Assembly (NCBI GenBank): GCA_021234155.1
Contig: JAJEKV010000092.1
Span: 3,110,561 to 3,174,560 of the forward strand
Direction: 5' to 3'
DNA length: 64,000 nucleotides
From: Isoetes taiwanensis
Taxonomy: Eukaryota; Streptophyta; Lycopodiopsida; Isoetales; Isoetaceae
Below are positions 13,134 through 26,030 of this stretch, in pieces. Below the pieces are notes generated by a model that had not been told where the DNA came from, did no database searches, and saw only the letters and a list, made by a program, of their open reading frames with translations. Positions within the stretch are counted from its first letter, which is position 1, and every line of letters starts with the position of its first letter. The position numbers and the translations under genes were made by a program.

Positions 13134-13680
13134 ATGGCCCATCAGGCACACAACAGGTACTCCAACCTAGTAATAAGTTGCACCCATCCACCATCATCGA
13201 TACCACCAGACCAGATACCTGAGGAGCACTGGAAAAAAGTTCAAGTGATGGCAGAAGACAACACAATTAGGATTGCCTGTTTAGTAGAAGAAATACAGGC
13301 CTCCACGTCCAAGTTGCTCAAAAAACAACTGGCAAAGGAAAAATAGTGTGTTTCCACCATGAAGACTCACATTCAACAGTTGGAGTACAACCTTGCCTAG
13401 CATACTCTAAAAGGCAGCAAGATAGGGCGCGACTTGCTTATCTCCAGACCCGTTTGGATACCCTATTCACCAGGATTGATACCATAGCTCGAGACCAGCA
13501 ACATCTCGAACAAGAGACTAGGATAATCCTATGTCTACTCCGCAAATAAGCTGAGGAGAGGGCAGTCACGGCCCAAAAAACGTTATAGGCAGCTAGTGAG
13601 GTACAATGCCAACATCACCAGACCCTCCAGACCCTCAAAGGCAACGTCAATAGTTTATAAAAAAAAAAAAACTCTAGGAA
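13134..13680 (+). pseudogene. Gag-like coiled-coil relic (copy 2)
   Basis: From the ATG at 13134 the frame reads 70 residues to a stop at 13344, then continues in related frames through 'STMKTHIQQLEYNLA' and 'ARLAYLQTRLDTLFTRID'. The heptad pattern predicts coiled coil. It is collinear with the minus-strand relic at 8890-9130, so both come from one dispersed element family. No zinc knuckle or capsid is visible. Confidence 0.5.
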
Positions 13681-13969
13681 AGTGGCAGTGGCTTCAAACT
13701 TTAGGAATTGGAGAAAAAGGTCGTTGTGACGCTCCCCGAACCTATATGATGCCCCATCGTATAAATACAGAAAATTCCCCTCCCATGGCGACTCCATCAC
13801 CATGGAAAGGCCCTCCATCTGACTTGGACCACTTGTGATGGGCAAGTGTCCGGGTGAAGGAGACAGAGGTGTCATTCGTCCCACGCCTTCTATGGAAATC
13901 CTATATAACAAATTAGCATAGCTAATAAAATCCCTTTTAGATCAACCCAATTTACCCCCTAATGACCCA

Positions 13970-14043
13970 TAATGGTCTACCTATACCCTAGTGACGTGTC
14001 ATGGTATGTATGCGTATACTATATAGATACGTGGAACGTCACA
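13970..14043 (-). repeat. LTR-like terminus (TGTGACGTTCC end), minus strand
   Basis: Read on the minus strand from 14043 it begins TGTGACGTTCCACG. That is the same terminal sequence as the 5' LTR of the chromovirus at 40548 (TGTGACGTTCCAG). About 75 bp are alignable with the second fragment at 14640-14712. Confidence 0.5.
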
Positions 14044-14639
14044 CTACATGCGATGATCGACTATAAGCCTAGCACACTATAGGAGCCCAGTAGCCACGCT
14101 CAGCAAGACTCCACCTCCACTTCACCATGGTGTTCGTTATCTGGTGCCCAATCACAACATAACCTCCACAGCCAGGTGGGCTCTTGTACACATGCCGCAT
14201 TTATTGGGATTTAAGGGATTCTAGCTAGGAGCATCTCTACTTCTACATAGCCTTTAGGTCTCTATCCCCCGTAATCCCACAAGCACAAGAGGTGCAGCAG
14301 AAGAACTACCATAATTCATAAATCCATTCATAACTTCAAATAGAACATCAATAAGAGATTAATCATTCATCTAAATAACCAAGGGTTAATCTCTATCTAG
14401 AATCTCAAACTAACTAAGCCTACTAACTAGTATCTGAGCAAGATCTCCCATCTATCAAGTTCTCCTTGCTCTGCTGATTGAATAGGCGCCTCCTCCTTCT
14501 CCAATTGCCCCCAAAGTGAATCGGGGAGCCCCAATTTAATTAGTTATCATTTAACGAATCTTGGGTATTTAGCTTATTTAATTAAATGGCAAATCAATAT
14601 AGCTAACTTTAATCCTTTTAGCTTATTCAATAATGGCCA

Positions 14640-14726
14640 ATGTACCATTACGTACCCGTGGTGACGTGTCATGTATTTGTACATATAGCGTATAAATACA
14701 TGGAACGTCACATTCTTCCCACCTTA
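14640..14726 (-). repeat. LTR-like terminus with adjacent polypurine tract, minus strand
   Basis: On the minus strand the purine run 'aaggtgggaagaa' (14726-14713) is followed directly by TGTGACGTTCCATG from 14712 downward. This is the arrangement of a 3' LTR start. The large element here has the same layout ('aaggtggggagaa' then TGACG at 51987). It is a fragment of a related Ty3 element; the internal part is not preserved. Confidence 0.6.
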
Positions 14727-14895
14727 CAAATGATGTTGTCCTCAGCATCAAGACTACCCTTGCTCTTGGGCAACACATCACATGTTGGGAGCAAGTCTTC
14801 CCTTCTTAAAGAGGTAATATGAGATTATAAGTTGCACAAAAGTTGTCATGTTCAAAGTGATCAAGTTTGAAATGACTCGTAATGTGCAATTCATA

Positions 14896-15583
14896 GGTCT
14901 GAGAGAATGCCATCGATCTGAGCCATCGGACCAGTATTCTCGAATGAGGGAGCATGCATCTCTCCCATGTATGCATGCATTGCATGCATTTTCTGGGGCT
15001 CTGGTTCATTTGGGGATCGCTATTTCTTGCAGGTTCTTCGTCGACTTCTCATCGACATTTTCTCCTCTCTCAGCAGCTCCCTTGACTCCTATCCGCCCTC
15101 CCTTAATGTGTATATTATTGCAAATGTTGTTTTTTGTCGCATGGAATGCGTGACTAGCCCCTCGCTTTTTCAAGGTGTAAATGTTGTTTTTTGTGTGGCA
15201 CGCGTGACCAGCCCCTCGCTTTTTTGAGGTTTTTTCTTTGTGGAGTGATGGCGACTTCGGTGTTTTCTGTGGCGCGTGGGTTTTTTTGTGGGAACGTTTA
15301 GCATCCTTGCGTTGTCCAAGCCTCTTGCCGAGATTTTATTGCTAGGGTTTTTCCTCACAAAACCCGAAAGAGTAGGGTTTTTAATCCTGGAGATAAGCTC
15401 TCGGTAGGTACACTAACATTTGTAGCAAACAATTTTATTTGGGATCTAGGTGTTATAACTAGATATTCCCTATATTTTTCATTTTTTTGGTAGTTATACC
15501 ATTGTAGAAAAGCTGCTGAGATGAATGAAAAGCCTATGAGCTTTTGTCTGTTTTCATGCGAGCCCTTATTCGAGAATTCATGT
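14896..15583 (+). repeat. Dispersed repeat family, unit 1
   Basis: Begins 'gagaatgccatcgatctgag', passes GCATGCAT-rich sequence, 'tttctggggctctggttcatttgg', 'aacccgaaagagtaggg' and 'gataagctctcggtaggtacac', and ends 'cttttgtctgttttcatgcg' plus 'cgagaat'. It is collinear with the units at 16643-17083 and 17084-17823. No protein or RNA-gene identity. Confidence 0.7.
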
Positions 15584-16642
15584 CATGCAGAATGCGATAT
15601 ACGGATTCCTGGAAATGTTTGAATACGAAATGTATATTTCACTGTGAGACGTATATGGAACGGAACATTAAAAGGCATGAGGCCAATGATGGCAGGGCAT
15701 ATATCCGACATACGAATACTTTGAAGGTGACATGGGTCGTGTAATGGCCCTTTTAAATACAGCGGGCGATGTAGAACTTTTATTTAGAATTAAATTGACT
15801 GACTTGTACTCGTATTACGAAACTGCCAGAAACAAGGTAGATTATGTAAAACAATAATATCTTGGTGGTTCAAGCTTTTTTTGGACTAAATGTGGCCTAA
15901 GAAAAAGTAATTGATTAAGTGACATGGTAGGTAATATAGCTCCATGTAGATCATCGGTGGCAATCATATGCCTACTTGAAGGTATATTGACACGTACAAA
16001 CAATTTACATATAGATATGGTGAGGCAGGAGTCAGTATGCAGCAACCGTAGGAGCTTCTCTAGGGGTTGATGACTAAGCAGATATTAATATCCCATTGAT
16101 CGTGTAGAAGTGCTGAAGGTTTGGAATAACAAGTGCAAATGTAATTTGGATCCATACCGAGAGGAATGGCTAATTTGACCGACCTAAGTAGGCATAGTTA
16201 AAACTTACGACAATTTGTTTGCCATTTGGCATATACATTGCCATGTTGTTGGTGATTGGAGCCACAAATTCCATAAGAGGTACATGAGTCAACGTATACA
16301 CATTTTCATTATAATCAGCTCCTGTATAACTCATTTTCTCACCGTATAACGTGTTTGCGGCAAATGGAATGTTACCTGACAAGGTTTAAGGAATAAGCAT
16401 AATGATATGCTTATATATGAATATATTGGACTAAGAAAGATCTACAGAGATAAACACTCGAATTATCCCAATGGTGGGAGTTGATGATCTTCGGTATGTA
16501 CAACGTACTAAGGGACATGAAAAGAGTTTAAGTCGGGGAAATAGTCAAAGTAAGTCTAAGGGAAATAGTCAGAGTAAGTCCCGCATATATGGTGATGTTA
16601 TATTCAAAAACATCTCGAGAATGGTTAGAACATAATTGAAAT
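15584..16642. other. No recognised gene
   Basis: Short frames on both strands only, none with a recognisable domain. It is probably old repeat DNA between members of the dispersed repeat. Confidence 0.3.
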
Positions 16643-17083
16643 AACAGATAATCCCATCGATCCGAGCCATCGGATCGGCATTCTCGAATGGGCAAGCATG
16701 CATCTCTTGCATGCATGCATGCATTGCATGCATTTTCTGTGGCTCTGGTTCATTTGGGATCGCGATGCATGCATGCATTTTCTGTGGCTCTGGTTCATTT
16801 GGGATCGCTATTTCTTGCAGATTCTTCATCGACTTCTCATCGGCGTTTTCTCCTCTCTCAACAGTTCCCTTGACTCTCTTTTTTTGATACCAGGCAGGGG
16901 AGGGACTTTTCCCTGCTTGGTTTGACAGTTTGACATCTTCTTCCATATTTGGACATGTTCTTCCCCGATCTTGTCCCTTATTTTTGCCATCCTTCAGCCT
17001 TCGACCTCGGTCCCATTTTGATAAGGAAGTTCTCTTTTTGTCGGGAGCTTTTGTCTGTTTTCATGCGAGCCCTTCGAGAATCC
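16643..17083 (+). repeat. Dispersed repeat family, unit 2 (shorter variant)
   Basis: Starts with the palindrome-containing 'atcgatccgagccatcgg', where CGATCCGA-gcca-TCGGATCG is a perfect inverted repeat. It has an internal direct duplication of 'gcatgcattttctgtggctc' and then a different middle part (16880-17045). It rejoins the family at 'gggagcttttgtctgtttt'. Its right end is contiguous with unit 3. Confidence 0.7.
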
Positions 17084-17823
17084 CATCGATCCGAGCCATC
17101 GGATCGGCATTCTCGAATGGGCAAGCATGCATCTCTTGCATGCATGCATGCACGCATGCATTGCATGCATTTTCTGTGGCTCTGGTTCATTTGGGATCGC
17201 TATTTCTTGCAGATTCTTTATTGACTTCTCATCGGCATTTTTTCCTCTCTCAGCAGTTCCCTTGACTCCCACGCACCCTCCCTTAATATGTATATTATTG
17301 TAAATGTTGTTTTTATTGCGTGGCATGCATGACCAGTCCCTCGCTTTTTCGAGGTTGTTTTTTTGTCGCATGGCACGCGTGATCAGCCCCTCGCTTTTCG
17401 AGGTTGTTGTTTTCTTATCTTTGTGTTCTAGTTTGTTGATGTGCAGGTACAGCGGGATGCGTGACTCCATCTTCTTCAGGCTTCGGGGGTTTCTTTGTGG
17501 GAGCATTTTTTTTGCAGCCTTACGTTGTGTCCAAGCCCCTTGCGGAGGGCCTATCACTAGGGTTTTTCCTTGAAAACCCGAAAGGACGAGGTTTTTTAAT
17601 CCCGGTGATAAGCTCTCTGCAAGTACACTTAACCGACATCTGTAGAATTTTTTTGGGGTCCAGATGATATAACTGGATATTCCCTTTGTTTTTTCATTGT
17701 GGGTAGCTTGCAAATATGCAGCTACCCACTCTCAACCATTGTAGAATTCTGCTGAGATGAATGAAAAGCCTAGCTAGATCCCGGGAGCTTTTGTCTGTTT
17801 TCATGCGAGCCCTTCGAGAATGG
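17084..17823 (+). repeat. Dispersed repeat family, unit 3
   Basis: Same palindrome (17089-17108 region) and GCATGCATGC cluster as unit 2, then the full body seen in unit 1, ending with 'cgagcccttcgagaatg'. The direct repeat 'gggagcttttgtctgtttt' occurs at both its left and right boundary. Confidence 0.7.
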
Positions 17824-19499
17824 GAGGTTAACTATTCAAGATATCGATGAATTAAATCGGTGTTATAAGCCGAGAATATCTATTGGGTGTGGGAATAACA
17901 GGATGTATGAAATATTCCCTCCAGTGATGGAAGAAGAGAAGGATGGTGACTTTCTCAATTATACCTTTAGGGATAACCGACAAGGGGACAATACATACCA
18001 AGTGTATAGAGTGGAAGGGTGAGATGATATAGTTCAGCAGTCCATATATTCTTAGTACTTTACTCAGAGGGATCAATGCTGAATTCCTAAGTAGAGGCAC
18101 GAGGATCCCTTGACTGGAGGTATTACCTCTTATTGAGTATGACTTTAAGAACCCTAAGAGGAGCATAAGAATGGAGAATCCTACGGCGGTTGCTACCGAA
18201 GGTTCGAACATAGGGGTTTTCTAGATGTAATACCTTCGTCTCATTATGAGGGGTCCGAAGACGACAACATTTGAAACTGATCAAAAGTTGAAGTTGACAT
18301 GATAACCTAAGAAAATAATAAGCTAATTGTGAAAAAAAGACATGGCTGATATTAGGAACACAAAGAATATTTAGTTGAAGGAGCCTTTGGAAAAGCTCTT
18401 CGGATGGGATAGTAACCTTTAGAATTTTGCTATAATCACATTGGAGATTAGAGTTTATTGACGTGCTAAAGTACCATAAAACACTAAAGGAATGGTTGAA
18501 GAACCTGGGGACCCTATCAAAATGTAGGCAACATATACAATTCTAACATAGAGTTGGGCATTGTCCATTTGGGAAGTCGGTGGCTCAGCCACATCATAAT
18601 GGTACATAGGCAATGGGTTTTGTTTCAAGAAACTACTAATGTTACACTTTAGCTAAGTGAGAGTAAAGCTCTAGTATGGTGGGACATATTTCTAGTATTG
18701 GCAGAGCTCTTTACTACGTATGTACCATGTACACATATGATAAACAACTTGGTGAGGTAATCTATGCAGCAACACCGGGATAGAAAGGCAAGTGAACCCA
18801 AAACTTACCAATGAAGGGTCTGGAGTCCATCTGAAATATGCAGACAAAATACAATCTGTTGACTATGACGGTAGAATGTTGAGTTGGCATTTAAAAGAAA
18901 TGGCAACGGATAATAGAATAAAGCTCAACTGGGTGGCGAATAGCAGTTACCTGCTAAAAGCTCAAATGTGTCTTGCATAGACACCGAAGGCTAGATATCC
19001 AACATGATCCTTGCTTGGGTCAGGGCAGAGGTGAACCCCATGAGTTACACGGAGGTGTAAGCTAGAACATAAAGGGCTAAAACATTGATGCAAGCCGTGT
19101 TAGCAGGAAAATAACTGCCCAGGTTATATCAGGCATAGGTGTTTTAGGAAGACTTACAAAATGCAAGGCAGGTGCCTTGATGATTCTGAGTGACTTACGA
19201 ATCTCAAGAAGGTGCACTCTCTAAAGTAGAATATATCTATGTCTTATATGAGGATGCCAAGTCATTTGTAATGCCACAACAACGGCATGACATCATGACA
19301 GAAGAACCTAGTGATTAACATTTCTAAGGTATATAGCAATGTTAATTCATAACCCCCAACGTGTGGGTTCAAAGACATAAGGGAAATTTAACGCATAGCT
19401 GAAACCTTAGAACATAGACTTGTTATATCATACGGCCTGTAATAGTGGCTCAGAAGCTAACAAGAGGGTTAAGGAATATCTGAAGGAATAAATGGATTG
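17824..19499. other. No recognised gene
   Basis: Only short frames with no domain identity. Many stops in all frames suggest decayed mobile DNA. Confidence 0.3.
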
Positions 19500-19699
19500 G
19501 TGACCCTACGGAATAAGGCTCACAACCAAAGGGTGAATTGTACACAATGTATCATGTGTATAGTCGATGAGCAATGTTGAAATTATTAAGCAACACGCTT
19601 CAAGGGTCGGGTTAACGAAAATTGACCATGGCCGTAGAAAACATATTAAAGAAGGAAAGGAATGGAGGGACCCATGTTGATTATGTATAGCGACTTGGA

Positions 19700-20240
19700 T
19701 GGGAAGGTTATTACCTTCACAACTTTTGAATGAGTGGCATGGCTTGAAGGGTGCTGCCCACTGAGGTTGTTTGATTTGTACCTGGAAGTTGTACTTGAAC
19801 TTGAGGAAGTTGATACACATTATAGTGGTCTGACCCCATTCATGACAATTGTAGCACTCATCTTTGGCAAAATCAAAGGGAGCTTGTGAGGATTGGCGCC
19901 ATTGTTGTTGAGGTTGTAAATGCTGCTTATATTACTATTACAAATTTTGTGGTTGATAATATGAAGTTGGAGCCGACGATGAAGAAGGTGTAGTTTGTAT
20001 CTAAAAAACTATTTCTTGACAGAAGGATGTGGGATGAGCTCGTGTGCACTCTTACAACGTGGAGGTCCATGTTGGGAGTTGCACACATTTGCCAGATATT
20101 ATTGGTATTTGCAAGTTTAGCTATAATGAGGTTGTGAAGACTGTGTGTTTTGCTAGGCGCATGAGAGAGAGACAAATTGCTATGAACAAAATGCCTTGCC
20201 AAAAATGCTATAATGGGTGGGCATTTAAAAAAAATAGTTA
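19700..20240 (-). pseudogene. Retrotransposon gag fragment, copy of the 36.8-37.3 kb segment
   Basis: Nearly the whole segment, including 'gaagttgtacttgaacttgag', 'ttttgtggttgataatatga' and 'aatgtggaggtccat', is collinear with 36815-37290. The larger copy continues into a gag capsid-like region, so this is the C-terminal gag fragment of the same family. Confidence 0.55.
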
Positions 20241-22284
20241 ATACAGGCCAATAATTAAAGTAATGGTTTGGGAAAGCGATATTTGCAGGCGGGATACAAG
20301 TTTTTAAGTTTTAGATTAGTTTCCCAACATTGGGTTAAAATACGATTTTAATGGCATGTGGAATAAAAGTTTTTAAATATTAAATAGATTTTATATATAT
20401 TGGACTAAAATATAGTTTTAATATAGCGAGCGTCCACCATTAAGTTCTATACAATCATGTAATAAACACCTCAAAGTCTAATTTGAATAGTCACTTTTTT
20501 CTTTCTATCTGAGATTTCTTTGAGCGCCTTCCTATTCCAATGCTCCTTCAAGCGATCTTGCAATCCTGCTAAATTTCTTGAGCTAATCAGCAATTCCACC
20601 TTATTTAGCTTATTTTCAACCTACCTGCAAAAATTCTAAAGTGATTTGAGCATCTCGAGCTTCTCAAGCTTTACCCAAACTTCTCAAGTTTCGTCTGAGC
20701 TTCTCAAATTGTATCCAAACTAAGTGCATTTTTGACCTCGCAAATGGCTACTAAAGGTTAATCTCTTCCTGTTTTTAGTATATTAGAAACTATGTAACTG
20801 TTCTTTGTTTTTATTAGATTATCTTTGTAACTCTATTTTTATTAGAGTATCTTTGCAACTCTGCATCTTTGCTTCTCTCTATTTTCAATGCAAAAGGCCA
20901 AGAAAAAAGAGGCAGCTAGAGAACTCGGGCAAACCCTTATTCAATAATATTTTGCCGTGAATGATTGAAAAAATGTTGACTGTAACCTGTCAAATCCTTC
21001 AATTTGTTGGTAGATCATTTCTTACTCAAAAGATATTCATAGACCTTTTAATACCCCAAATTTTTTCTAATGTCAAGTATGTATAGTGCCAAGTCATGCA
21101 TATATGGTGCTCTGACCTGCAGATCAACAAGAGGCCGTCCATGGGGCATCAGCTACTAGTGGTGCTCCCGAGTTGATGCAGAAGAAGGACGTGTCTTCCG
21201 CATCTTCCCCGGCACCGATCTCACTACGGAAGCATGTAAACATAAGCGCAAACAACATACATCATAACCCATATATGTATACTCACCACGAAGGGTGAGG
21301 CACCATCAACAAAACAACATCGTCATCATAATATAACATCACTATAACATCACATAGAAGTCCTAACCCAAGCTCAAACTTTGTGACGTAGGACTGACAG
21401 TTTGGGCCACAAGATAACAACAGACGAAAGTTTTAACATTGGAGTTGGCTGGCAATAGAATAATGGCAAGGGTAGTCCGCTCCATCTGCCCCGTGTGTGT
21501 GCATATAGATCGAAAAGCTTCGAGTCTCGACTGTAGCCTGTCGGAGACGTAACCCTAAGGCTACTCCAAGATTGCATCTCCCTTGGTCCGATAAGGCAGA
21601 AAGGCTGCTCCTTCCAAGAGCTATCTTGCCGTAGCAGGTAGCTAGAGAGACGAGGTCGTCCCTCCTTGTACTCAACCTAACCTCACTGAGATGACCTAGG
21701 ATCGAGGGAGAACTCATTGAAGGATGGACAAACGAAGATGTAAACAGAGGAGAAGGAGTGATAGAAGTTGAAATTGTAGGAGAATTAGTAACAAAGTTCA
21801 CGCCTGACGACGAAGAAGCAGATGAAGGGTGGAAAGTACATATGCTTGTAAAACCATATCCAATTCTCTCATAAGTGAATTGATGCCTTCCCCTCAAACA
21901 GTACTGAACCAATTGCATAAAAAGGCTTGGAAGGCACCTTATATTATGTCTTCTTGATTAGATAAGCATAACTCTGGAAATAAGGAATAGATTACCAACA
22001 AATATAGAAGAGATATTTATAAAACAAAAACATGTACTTACAATTGCCTTGCAATTGGGAGAATGTTCTTCTTTTATATATTGCTTCTTTTGCCATGTCG
22101 GTAGAACTATAGAGATGTTGCACCTTTATTTCCACTCCTCCTCTTTGTTGAAGATCTAGCACTTCCCCTTCCAATGACAAACATTATTTTGTCGAGCCTT
22201 CTTCACACGATGGAGGCCTCTACTAGAAGGTTGCATTGTAATGAATGAGCCTATAGAAATTACAAAATTATTAGCTCACTTCTA
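20241..22284. other. No recognised gene
   Basis: AT-rich. Short antisense frames near 21.4-21.9 kb have Ser-rich composition but no domain. Nothing could be assigned. Confidence 0.3.
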
Positions 22285-22295
22285 AGTTCTACAGG

Positions 22296-23330
22296 GTGCA
22301 TCAGGCAGATACAGATGTGCATATGCCCTATCGGGAGCTGTACGATGACATAGAGCAGTATCGCCAGGAGGGTCATGTGTTTTTATTGGGAGATTTCAAT
22401 GCACGTACGGCACAGCGGCAGTCGGTCACCTTTCAGGGAAATGCTGACTCCAACCCACTTTGGCTAGAAACGGAGGCATCCCAGCATGCAAGACGCTCCC
22501 AGGATACAGTCTCCGGAGCCTTTGGAAGAGAGTTGATCCAGCTATATCAGATCTTTGACATGGTGATCTGCAATGGTATGCTCAGGTGGCCGCGATCAGG
22601 GGGCTTCACTTGCAGAAGCGACGGGGGCGATGGTGGAGCCAGTGTGGTGGACTATCTCCTAGCTCCAATACCAGAACTTGATATCATTCGTGATTTCACG
22701 ACAGGCACAGGAACAAGGGATGAAGAGACTTTGCCAGACCACTATCCACTTTATGTCACTTTGGATTGGAGACACTCAGTGGCGTGGCCACAGGACAGGC
22801 ACCCCCGGGGTTTGGGATACACCCCGGACTATAGGAAGCAAGCAGGATATGAGGTGGAGCTTGAATGTGAGCTACAGGGGATTGATGCCCTCTATACATT
22901 GCATGATAAGCGTGAATGGTTGGTGAAGGCTTTACTCGCAGCAGCCAGTAAATGCTTTGCAGCAAGAAAGCTCCCGTGCAGGGACACTATGCAATTCCCT
23001 CAAAACCCCTGGTTTGACGCAGAATGTAAGGCTCTAAAGAGTCAGCTACGCACCATCTTAGATCCACAGCTCCGGCCACAGGCCATTAGGGACTATAAGG
23101 CATTCTTGAAATCCAAAAAGCATCGCTACATTGCAGAAAATCAGCAATGCCTGTTTGATCTACTGATGACTGAGCCAAAAGCCTTTTGGCATAGAGTGCT
23201 GTATAAGAGGCATCAACCACCTGGAAATGTTACCGCAGACCAGTGGAGATAGCGGTTGGAGGAGTTGTATGACCCCCCAGGAGCAATTGCTGACATGCGA
23301 GATCAACTAGGAGAAACACTACAGCTCTAA
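22296..23330 (+). pseudogene. LINE endonuclease domain and linker to reverse transcriptase
   Basis: The endonuclease nicks target DNA to prime reverse transcription. Visible motifs: 'FLLGDFNAR' (catalytic Asp/Asn), 'GASVVDYLL' and the terminal 'LPDHYPLYV', corresponding to the conserved SDH-type motif. The frame is open from before 22296 to a TAG at 23250. The same frame continues past it and meets a TAA at 23328. The N-terminal catalytic Asn/Glu motifs lie in the missing 5' part. Confidence 0.85.
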
Positions 23331-25260
23331 GAGGCGGACATCCACCAGGGTCTTGGGCATCTTGCTAATGGTAAAGCAAAGGACTTGCAGGGACTTCAGG
23401 CCGAGCTGTTGAAATGGGGTGGGCCAGCTTTGCTCGGGCCTTTGACAGGGATAATCAATCAGGCCATCAGAGAGGGCCTCCCACAGGAATGGATGGTTAG
23501 CAAGGTCACCCCTATTCATAAGATCGGAAGCGTGGATGACTCCACCAACTACCGTGATGATCATGGTGAGCCCGTTATCGCAAAACTTCTAGCAGGTGTC
23601 TTTGGAGAAGAACGCAATGGGCGAGGGAAACGGAGTGCGTGCAGCCACGTGCAAGTTCACGCCCGCCCACTCCACGAGTGATCATATTTTTCCTCTCAGG
23701 ATCCTTATGGAAGCTAGCCGCAATGCACGACGTGACCTATATTGCTATTTCGTGGATTTTAAGATGGCATATGATACGATCCCTCGGGACCTGTTGTGGC
23801 AACGCTTGCAGGAGCTTCATGTCCCACAGGATTTGCAGAATGCCATCTACCGGCTGTATGATGGAATATATGCCACCGCCTGCGCCGTACCAACGGGTGA
23901 ACAAAGACCATAGGGGTTAAACAGGGATGCCCGTTATCTCCAACGCTTTTTGGACTCTATATTGACAAGTTGGAGACCTGGATGCAAGAACATGGAGGTG
24001 GTGGCCCGCAGTTGCTAGAGGCATATACAGTAAAACAGTTGCTCTATGCAGACGATCTGGGCTTATTATCCCATACAGCCAGGAGTATGCAGGAACATTT
24101 GGATGCTCTCTCCCAATTACGGTGGACATAGCAGAATGACAAACCAACCAGAAAACCAAGTCAAGGCCAATCCCCGTCGCGCACAAAGATGATATCCCGT
24201 GACTTCTATTACAGAGGACAAAGGATGGAAGTTATAAGGACCTTTAACTATCTGGGAATCGATTTCTCTGCTAACATGCTATGGGATGACCGTAGAAAAG
24301 AAGGGTCACTACGGATGGAAAGCCCTGTATGCAATGCAGAATAGCTGTTACAGAATAGATCTCTGCGATTGGGCACGCAAAGCACACCCTGCTTCGGAAA
24401 GCACTCGTGAGAACCGATCTTCGTTGTATGGGGGTAGAGGTCCGGGGCCGGCGATTAGCAAGGGTACTTGGGATAAGCTAGAGAGGGTGCGTAGGTTTTC
24501 CGACATACTGACCCAGGCGTCAAGGACACCTGCCTTATCCAATTTTGTTTGTATGAGATCGGCTTTTGGCCCCGCAAAGATTCTGTTATGCAGCACCTTG
24601 GCGATTTCCATAAGGTTGACGAAATGGATGCACAACGTCTTCCTCCCCGGGCTCTGTTATTGGCACAAGGGCCGCAACGTCTGAAGAGAGTATGGCAAGA
24701 GCATTGTAGGGGATGGTTCGCAAGATGGTCCATAGACTATCAACACATTATGGATATGTCGGATATCGCGGAGCAGGAGCTGCATTTGAATGCGCGCTTT
24801 GCTGCCTCTCTGTGGGATGTGCCCACTCTTGCAAAGCCCAAAACAGGGCACTACCACACACAGGTCAATCCGTCGCTTGAACACGGCCCCCACCAGTATT
24901 TGAAGGCACACATCTCCACCAAGAAACAAAGAGCTATAGCTGCAATAAGGACATGGTCCCACCATCTCGAAATTGAGAGACAGGCAGGGTAAATACGGAT
25001 GGATGGAGGGGGGAATCCCCCTAATGATGAGAGATTATGCCAGTCTTTGTCACATCATGCAGATAAAATGAAGATGAACACCATGCTCTACAGAATGCCC
25101 AAAGATATGCACACATCCGAGAGCAGCTCATGCCGATCTCGTGATGCTCGAGATAGCAATTCATCAACTGGCGGCTTCCGCCAATGGTGGCACGCCTTTA
25201 AGTCCCTACATTCTCGTCTCTCCACCGCCGTGGAGTCCCTCACAACACAGAGAATTTGAG
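23331..25260 (+). pseudogene. LINE reverse transcriptase and C-terminal region
   Basis: 'LQAELLKWGGPALLGPLTGI' with 'EGLPQEWMVSKVTPIHK' is the RT thumb-proximal start. 'YCYFVDFKMAYDTIPR' is motif A, and TATGCAGACGAT at 24045-24056 encodes the catalytic YADD. Downstream, 'LNARFAASLWDVPTLAKPK' and 'AAIRTWSHHLEIERQAG' belong to the LINE C-terminal part. Several frameshifts (for example near 23560, 23690 and 23910) split the frame. The catalytic Asp residues remain. Confidence 0.85.
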
Positions 25261-25470
25261 CGCCCAAATAGGGCCTCTCAACTCCTACTACAAGGGTTTT
25301 TCCTCCCACATGGGGGGTTTTTTCATCCAGTGGTAGAGACACATTGTACAGGGTTTCTGTGGTTTTCTTTTGTGTTTGGAAACTTTCCGCTATATTGTAA
25401 AACCGTCTCATAGGCTAGTTGGCCTCCATGGACGTTAAAATATACTTTCTTCCTTCCTTCTTTCAAGCGT

Positions 25471-25999
25471 GATAGAAGATAATCTTCCACTGAAAGCCAT
25501 CTCCAAAGTCAATAACAGTTTGAGTTTGAACTAAAATTCAAAAACTAAAGATGATGTGATACAAATATACCTGCATGCTCAGTTTCTTGCTTTGAATTCA
25601 CAATATCTAGAAAATCGATCAAACCCAAAGTTTTGGCATCTCCTTAGATTCAATGACTTTTCGAATTTTTTCATGGGGGAATCCTCAATTAATTGAAGCG
25701 TCAAAGTTAGTTTTCTATTTAGGTCGAGTAGAAAAACTTGATTAGTGAAGGATAGGGGAAAATGGTTACGTTCAATGGCTAGACTGAGCTTGTTGTGGTT
25801 CATGCAGACGCAAATCTTACCTTTTATGTTTGAGGGTGGTGGTTTATACACCTAAGATAATTAAGAATCTTATACTATAATAATGTTTTATAGGCACTAC
25901 ATTATTCCATTTTCCATGATATAGATGAAAAACTTATTATAATCTCTCACAAATCTCCTCATTTCAAATCCATCCACTTCACTATAATTATATGGTTTA
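25471..25999. other. AT-rich spacer between the LINE and the Helitron
   Basis: Nothing recognised. Confidence 0.4.
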
Positions 26000-26030
26000 C
26001 AAGAATTTAGCGCTGGCGGAGCCAGCGCCT
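26000..26030 (-). other. Helitron-type 3' hairpin and terminus
   Basis: A perfect 8-bp stem with a 3-base loop lies at 26011-26029. On the minus strand it is followed by 'taaatt', CTTG and host T. A T-run (plus strand 26039-26054) lies just inside the element. Confidence 0.5.

Larger units (their letters stand above)
22285..25470 (+). mobile_element. LINE non-LTR retrotransposon, 5'-truncated
   Basis: The segment carries, in order, the C-terminal half of an apurinic-like endonuclease, a reverse transcriptase with YADD, and a C-terminal region ending in a degenerate zinc-finger-like 'CP..H..R' segment near 25030-25130. The 5' end is missing: the first residues are already inside the endonuclease. 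The 3' end is not sharply defined and I place it by loss of element-like sequence after 'ggcctccatggacg'. No poly(A) tail is visible. Stops and frameshifts make it inactive. Confidence 0.85.

Noticed and set aside
16170-16382. 70-codon minus-strand frame suggested as a structural protein
   Set aside because: It has no recognisable motif and no supporting neighbour, and its length is within chance for AT-rich DNA.
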